Assembly (NCBI GenBank): GCA_026874595.1
Contig: CM049307.1
Coordinates: 63,272,370 to 63,336,369 of the forward strand
Length of the DNA stretch: 64,000 nucleotides
Reading direction: 5' to 3'
Source: Sipunculus nudus
Lineage: Eukaryota; Annelida; Sipuncula; Golfingiida; Sipunculidae
Part shown: one piece after another, positions 58,976 to 64,000 of the stretch
Position numbering within the stretch: the stretch's first letter is position 1
How the letters are laid out: the number at the start of each line of letters is the position of its first letter
The notes under the pieces: generated by a model
What the model saw: only the letters and a program-made list of their open reading frames with translations
The model's database searches: none
Told to the model about the DNA's origin: nothing
Position numbers and translations under genes: made by a program

Positions 58976-59490
58976 ATCGGGATGAATCCTACCAGATGGG
59001 CCTTATCCAAAGCTGAGCGCCAGTCCTTGACCATTTCATCAGGGTACGCACACAGGAAAACTCGTAACGACAATCTGCAAGGCTATCAAGAAACTGTTAT
59101 CAAAATAGCATGATGTTTGTCCGGCCCAGACCATTATCAAATAATTTAGACACTTATAACCAATAGTAAGTCTATTCTCCATAATGAAGTTACTTGGAAG
59201 TATACATATATAATATGCACTGACTGATAATATTGATATTACTTATCGTGACTGATAATACAGATGCACCAAGCTTCAGGAGTTTAGGTGGAAAAGTGTC
59301 ATAACCTGTTGCTTTGTTGCTCTTAGCCGTGATAAGAACAGTTCTACAGTTCCTTGGGTAAAAGCTAGATGGCATTTCCAGAGGAATTTGTTGTTGTCAT
59401 ATGTTGGTGTATATGTATGAAAGCCAAAATGTATAGCAATGTTGACATAATAGCCGTTAAATAGCTGAGCTACTTCTGACATGTCACTAA

Positions 59491-61973
59491 TAATCTTACA
59501 TTCATAACATAGAGTAATATCGGGTTGTTATATGCATTCCTCTATCAAAAAGAAAGATTTTATTGTAGTAATATACCTGGATCGCAAGTCGAATAATGAT
59601 GCTGTATAATCTTTATTCCAATCTGAAGTCAAATGTGAAAACAATAAAAAAGTTTCCCACATCAGGTAGTTCATATCAGGATTTTTTTGTACTCAGTAAC
59701 AAGTGTACCCCGGAAATGGGGAAAGTGAATATGCGTGTGTGTGTTTGTTCACAAAATAACTCAACGGAACTTCATGTAATTTTCAGGGCATTTCGGGAAT
59801 TGGCCTAGGAAGAATTGGTGTGCATTCAGCAACCTCTCTGGATTCTGGAGCGTCATTAATGTATATTCAAAAATGTACGGTCATTTATGCACGAATGAAC
59901 CTGGAAATATGGGGGAAAAGTGTATAAAACAAGGTCTGGCCTCCTGCGCCGCGCAGTGTCACCTGTTCAAGTCACGGTCGAGCGCCTCAGAGTTAGGGTG
60001 TCCAATGTGTTCGCAGGGCGTTTTTGAAACGTGTGCTCCTGGGTTTGAGGTGAGTGGGTGCCCACACCGGTCCGGGGAGCATCCTACAATAGGACCCCCA
60101 TCCCCCTCAGGATGCAAATTTCTAGTCTATAAATGTAGACATCATCAAAACACTTTTCCACTTTTTTTGCAGGTTCATAAAGATTAAATGTTTTACACAA
60201 GAATGCACCATGTCCCTGAGCAAATAAATGTATACAAAACGGGTAGAGCTCCAAAAAACCTGTTCCCATCCTCATCAACTCATGCAATTTATAATATGAC
60301 TGGAAATTTCAGGCACTTACAAACTGACTGAAAAAAAAATTGACAGTTTATTTGACAGATTGAAGGAATCTATATAAAATAGTCATGTTTTTTGTATATC
60401 TTATTATTATGAAATAGGCATTTGCACACAGTTTAACTTGCTACCTTTGAGTAAACTTTATGCCTGTTTCTTCTTTCTAAAGTCATTTATAAAGGATACT
60501 AATTACGTTGTAAGACTTGTTTATATTTCACATGATTACATGTTTGCTTATTTAAAAAACGAGAACGAAGTCAAATGGACGATTTGATTATATGAAAAAT
60601 TAAACTCTGTAATATATACCATGTGAAATATTTGATAAAGAATGCTGAATGATAACCACAGTTACATAGTTACATAGTTGTTAATATCAAAATATGATTA
60701 AAATATTCTTGGGTAACTTACAAAGGACAGTCTTTGATCACAATTCCCGACTATATTTTTTATAAATTAATTAGTTTGCCTTCTATATTCTTCGAGTAGA
60801 GGCAAACTGTGATCGCTGGCAGAGTTGAGTAGTCAACTTATAAAGAAACGTACAAGGGCACAGTTGGGTTTGGGACAGGGGGTGTGGGGTGCAAGTGGGG
60901 TCGGTTGGGGGGGGGGGGAGGGTGATATCAGTTTGCCATTAAAATCAGGCTCTATTATTATAATTATTTACAAACATGTGTCACAGTATACTCTCAAATA
61001 TTAACGAATTTAAATCTTTCAGAAAATGACTAAAATATAAAAATGACTGATACTATGGCATGATTCACCCGTGTGAATTCGGCAATAAATTGCACAAATT
61101 GAAAAATTCAATTGGGATAAGAGAATTTAAACTTATAAAAGGAATGTAAAAGGAATGAAACACTCTTGTATTACAAAGATTAAAATTACATTTCATTCAC
61201 TGTACTAGCTGTTACGGTATTATGACACCCTGCCCCCATAAATATATATAAAGCAGCGGTACTTCATGTTGGCTGTTCTTCCGTGGCAGTTAAGAATGAC
61301 TACATATATTCAAGATCATCAACATTCACTCAGAACATGTTTTATACTTGTAATTAGTTATTATTGGCTGCGCTTACTTCTATGATGTTTAAAATACACC
61401 GCTGGTTTCTCTATTGTTTCTTGTATTTTCCCTGTTGAATGTATTAAGTAAGCCATGGGTCCTTTACTGACTCTCTCTTTGCCCATCTGCCCGTAAATTT
61501 TAACACTGAATGTTGGGTCCATTATTTGAATAAAATATGATTTGTTATATTCAAATGAAAATAAAACGGTCATGATATGTTTACGGTGAGTCAACTGTCG
61601 GAACTTCCCCCTTTTATTACATTTTTTATTTGACAAATCAAGGCAGTAGATGTCAATTCCTCTGTTTTTCAGTATCAAACTGAAACGCTTGAATGGTGAC
61701 AGCATTTTGGCCTAATTCAAGAAAACGGTTACCAAAATATTAAAAAAATTATTGAGATAAAGGTGTGCAGATTAACCAATCGATTGTGGGGTCTGTTAAA
61801 TATATCATCAAACCAAAGTTGTTTCAATTCCGATAGTCAGTGATACCAATGCATTATCTCGTAAAATTATAGTATATAATTATATAAATTTTATATTTAA
61901 TCATTACAAGCAATTTCTTTTTAATGACAAATATGATATTCTAAGCAAATACTTTGGTTAAGATGCCCATTTT
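59491..61973. other. Repeat fragments and unassigned AT-rich sequence
   Basis: 59740-60130 is an inverted copy of the 33520/57650 repeat and accounts for a 104-codon frame. 60900-60920 is a G-run. A 114-codon minus frame (61364-61705, MLSPFKRFSLILKNRGIDIY ...) is open but has no recognised motif and no visible splice partners. No gene is supported. Confidence 0.5.
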
Positions 61974-63507
61974 TATGCCCCCGCCACAAAGTGGCCGGGG
62001 CGTATAGTTTTACCCATGTCCGCCCTTCCGTCATTCCGAAATCAAACAGTTGTACGGACTTTTTTTCGCAATGCCTGCAGATATTGGCCTGATTTTTGGT
62101 GTGTGGACAGATAATGACCAGTTACAGATCGAGTTCGCGTTTCGTCCCGGTTTACCTACTTTTGACCGTTTTACGGCTCCTGAATTTTGAAAATTTCATG
62201 AAAAATAGAAATTTTCATGACAAATACACATGTACGGACTTTTTTTCGCAGTGCCTGCAGATATTGGCCTGATTTTTTGTTTGTAGGTAGATAATAGCCA
62301 GTTACAGATCGAGTTTGCGTTTCATCACGGATGACTTACTTTTGATTGTTTTATGGCTCCTAAACAAAAAAAATTGCATGAAAAATATAAATTTTCATGA
62401 CAAATGTACATGTACAGCCGTTTTTAGCCCTCAGCTCATAGGCTGATGGGCCATTGTCGTCACCCAAGCTGTCCGTCTGTCCGTCGGTCTTGCCGTCCGT
62501 CCGTCTGTCCGTCCGTCTGTCTGTCCGTCTGACGTCCGTCCGTCCGCGTCTGTTAACTTTTACCTTGTGAGCAGGATTTCTCTAAAAGGATTCACGGTTG
62601 GAATTTTATTTCATCAGTGAAGATGTATATCGATAAAATCTCAGTCAAGTGTAAAGATGGGTGACCTTGACCTATTTTTCTTTGTTTTAGAGCTGATTAT
62701 ACAAAAACACTCAGAAGCTTATATCTCAGGAACAATTGTGTGGATTTTCACAAAACTTACTATGATCATTTGGATTGATGGTCTGTGCGTGCTGCACAAT
62801 TTTGGTGGCACCACCTACAATTTCTGATTTTTTAAATGAATTTTTAATCAGATTTTTTAATTTTGGCCTTTTGTGCAGGATATCTCCAAAGGTATTCAAC
62901 ACAGGAACTTAATTTCTTCAGTGCTAATGCATGATATTTACAAAATTTTGGTCAAGTTCAAAGATGGGTGATCTTGACCTACTTTTCAAGGTCACAGAGC
63001 TTAGTATAGAAAAACTTAGGAGCTTATTTCTCAGGAAGCATTTGGTGGATTGTCATGAAACATGGTACATACCTCTCCAATTTAAATTTATAACTGATTA
63101 TCAGCTTTTGCTAATATTCTAGTTTTGCAATGCAATGCTTACAGATACTAGCCTAATGTTTGTTCTGTTGGCGCATAATGACCACTTACAGATCAAGTTC
63201 GCGTTTCGTCCCAGTTGACTTATTCTTGACCATATGACAGATCCTGAACATAGAAAATTTCATGCAAGACAGAAATTTTTATGAAAATGCACGTATGGAC
63301 TTTTTTTCACAATGCCTGCAGATACTGACCTGATTTTAGGTGTGTTGCTTGATAATGACCCGTTACAGATCGAGTTTGCATATTGCCCTTGTTGACCTAC
63401 TTTTGACCATATGACACCTCCTGAACTTAAAAATTTTTTTACAAAATTTAACAAATGTTTCTAAATTGCCCCAGGCGGGGGCATTCGTGTCGTTCCGACA
63501 CATCTAG
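61974..63507 (+). mobile_element. HINE-like element, TGCCCCCGCC family, with ~180-bp tandem units
   Basis: Starts TTATGCCCCCGCCacaaagtGGCCGGGGC (5' hairpin). Ends GGCGGGGGCATTC (inverted copy of the start), then hairpin GTGTCGttcCGACAC, ATCTAG and TTTT. Internal direct units start GTACGGACTTTTTTTCGCAA at about 62053, 62233 and 63294, with a partial unit near 63122. It is interrupted by the 62425-63122 element. Confidence 0.82.
62425..63122 (+). mobile_element. HINE-like element, AGCCCTCAGC family, nested in the 61974-63507 element
   Basis: Starts TAGCCCTCAGCtcataGGCTGATGGGC (5' hairpin), then GTCCGTCCGTCTG tracts. Ends ATTATCAGCttttGCTAATATTCTAG followed by TTTTGC. It interrupts the tandem unit between two T bases, giving precise insertion boundaries. 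Contains GGTGGCACCACCTACA. Confidence 0.75.
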
Positions 63508-63654
63508 TTTTATAGAATAAAGTTGTGGTTGAGAGACGTGGGGGGGGGGGGGGGGCAGAGATACTTGAGTCAGGAACCCTCGATATACCCCACCCCCCTG
63601 GCCTACTATATCGCTAGATTATATCAGATACTTTAATTTACACTTGCTGAATCT

Positions 63655-64000
63655 AACATTCTGATCAGGTAACTAGGCAACAACACTATCATGCAGCGCC
63701 CAGTAGACCGACCGTAAAACAATGGCGGCCCGGTAACGTTACTTCTCGCCGCAATCATCTTTATCTTATAAAACTATTGATTTCCGGAGCGCTTCCCGGG
63801 AAACTTGCCCCGCTGCCAATACATCTATTATTTACGAAGTCACGCACGAACACCAAATACCTGGGAAATATGGGCCGAGCACAAATCATGGGTCTTAGGA
63901 AGATTTAAACGGTTAAACAGGTGACCATTAGGACCGTATTTGTATTTGGGACCATATATGTGCCAACGGTATTTCCACTACCCACTGGTAAGTAAAACTC
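63655..64000. promoter_or_regulatory. CpG-richer stretch, possible promoter of a gene beyond the right edge
   Basis: CpG density rises sharply. AACAATGGCGGCCCGG holds a YY1-like AATGGCGGC core, typical near metazoan promoters; the ATG there runs to a stop after four codons, so it is not a start of this gene. Direction unknown. Confidence 0.3.

Larger units (their letters stand above)
57890..59490 (-). pseudogene. Second CR1-like LINE fragment, reverse transcriptase, with nested MITEs
   Basis: On the minus strand, N-terminal RT pieces lie at ~59276-59482 (EVAQLFNGYYVNIA) and 59190-59375 (SNKATGYDTFPPKLLKLGAS, the NKATG-D-PPKLLK motif). After a gap filled by two MITEs come HADDNT (~58220, YADD box), ANPETFPAFMTGK (~58090) and FSSPVKEICAKVSRQLNVSQ (~57940). 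The order matches CR1/jockey ORF2. Frameshifts and stops make it non-functional. The RT differs from the 37-39 kb element, so it is a separate insertion. Confidence 0.8.

Noticed and set aside
59873-60187. 104-codon Cys-rich frame as a secreted peptide
   Set aside because: No hydrophobic signal peptide, and it overlaps a dispersed repeat also present at 33520 and 57650.
61361-61705. 114-codon minus-strand frame as a gene
   Set aside because: Open but with no recognised motif, in AT-rich DNA. Could be a terminal exon, but nothing visible supports it.

Overview
This is animal nuclear DNA, not microbial. It is AT-rich, the real genes are split into short exons with GT/AG introns of 0.3-4 kb, and more than half the window is transposon-derived. 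Both recognised genes are ordinary metazoan housekeeping genes. The repeat types (DINE/HINE-like elements carrying GTCCGTCC tracts, CR1-type LINEs, a tRNA-derived SINE, long AT and CA microsatellites) fit a marine invertebrate such as a mollusc, annelid or lancelet. I cannot place it more closely.

Layout. 1-10.2 kb, minus strand: the first eight coding exons (317 codons) of ACTR3 (Arp3 subunit of the Arp2/3 actin-nucleating complex); the last ~100 codons lie off the left edge. Intron 2 holds a 3.2-kb repeat (copy A). 10.2-13.5 kb: a head-to-head intergenic region with a short-TIR transposon, AT microsatellites and a strong nested hairpin. 13.5-33.2 kb, plus strand: a complete ENGASE gene (cytosolic endo-beta-N-acetylglucosaminidase, family GH85). 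Its 12 predicted exons sum to exactly 643 codons including stop. Its introns hold two copies of a ~1.1-1.4 kb TIR transposon, several DINE/HINE-like elements and three tandem arrays. Two of the arrays are amplified copies of the exon 8 and exon 9 5' splice junctions.

33.2-64 kb has no recognisable host gene. It holds a decayed CR1-like LINE with an SGNH-esterase remnant (37-42 kb), an inverted copy of the 3.2-kb repeat (copy B, 42.2-48.75 kb) split by a 3.29-kb foldback transposon with ~1.2-kb inverted arms, long 290-bp-unit repeats, an ~84-copy 20-bp minisatellite (50.9-52.6 kb), a second LINE fragment with nested MITEs (57.9-59.5 kb) and nested Helitron-like elements (62-63.5 kb). A CpG-richer stretch at the right edge may be another promoter.

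The most interesting signals are: (1) tandem arrays seeded exactly at two consecutive ENGASE 5' splice sites; (2) the foldback element, whose ends carry arrays of a 12-bp palindrome and whose insertion is proven by an empty paralogous site in the same window; (3) at least six sequence-unrelated repeat families sharing one terminal plan (5' hairpin, inverted copy of it near the 3' end, small 3' hairpin, CTAG or CTTG, inserted at TT), which points to Helentron-type rolling-circle mobilisation; and (4) an inverted repeat pair spanning ACTR3 exons 1-2 and all of ENGASE.
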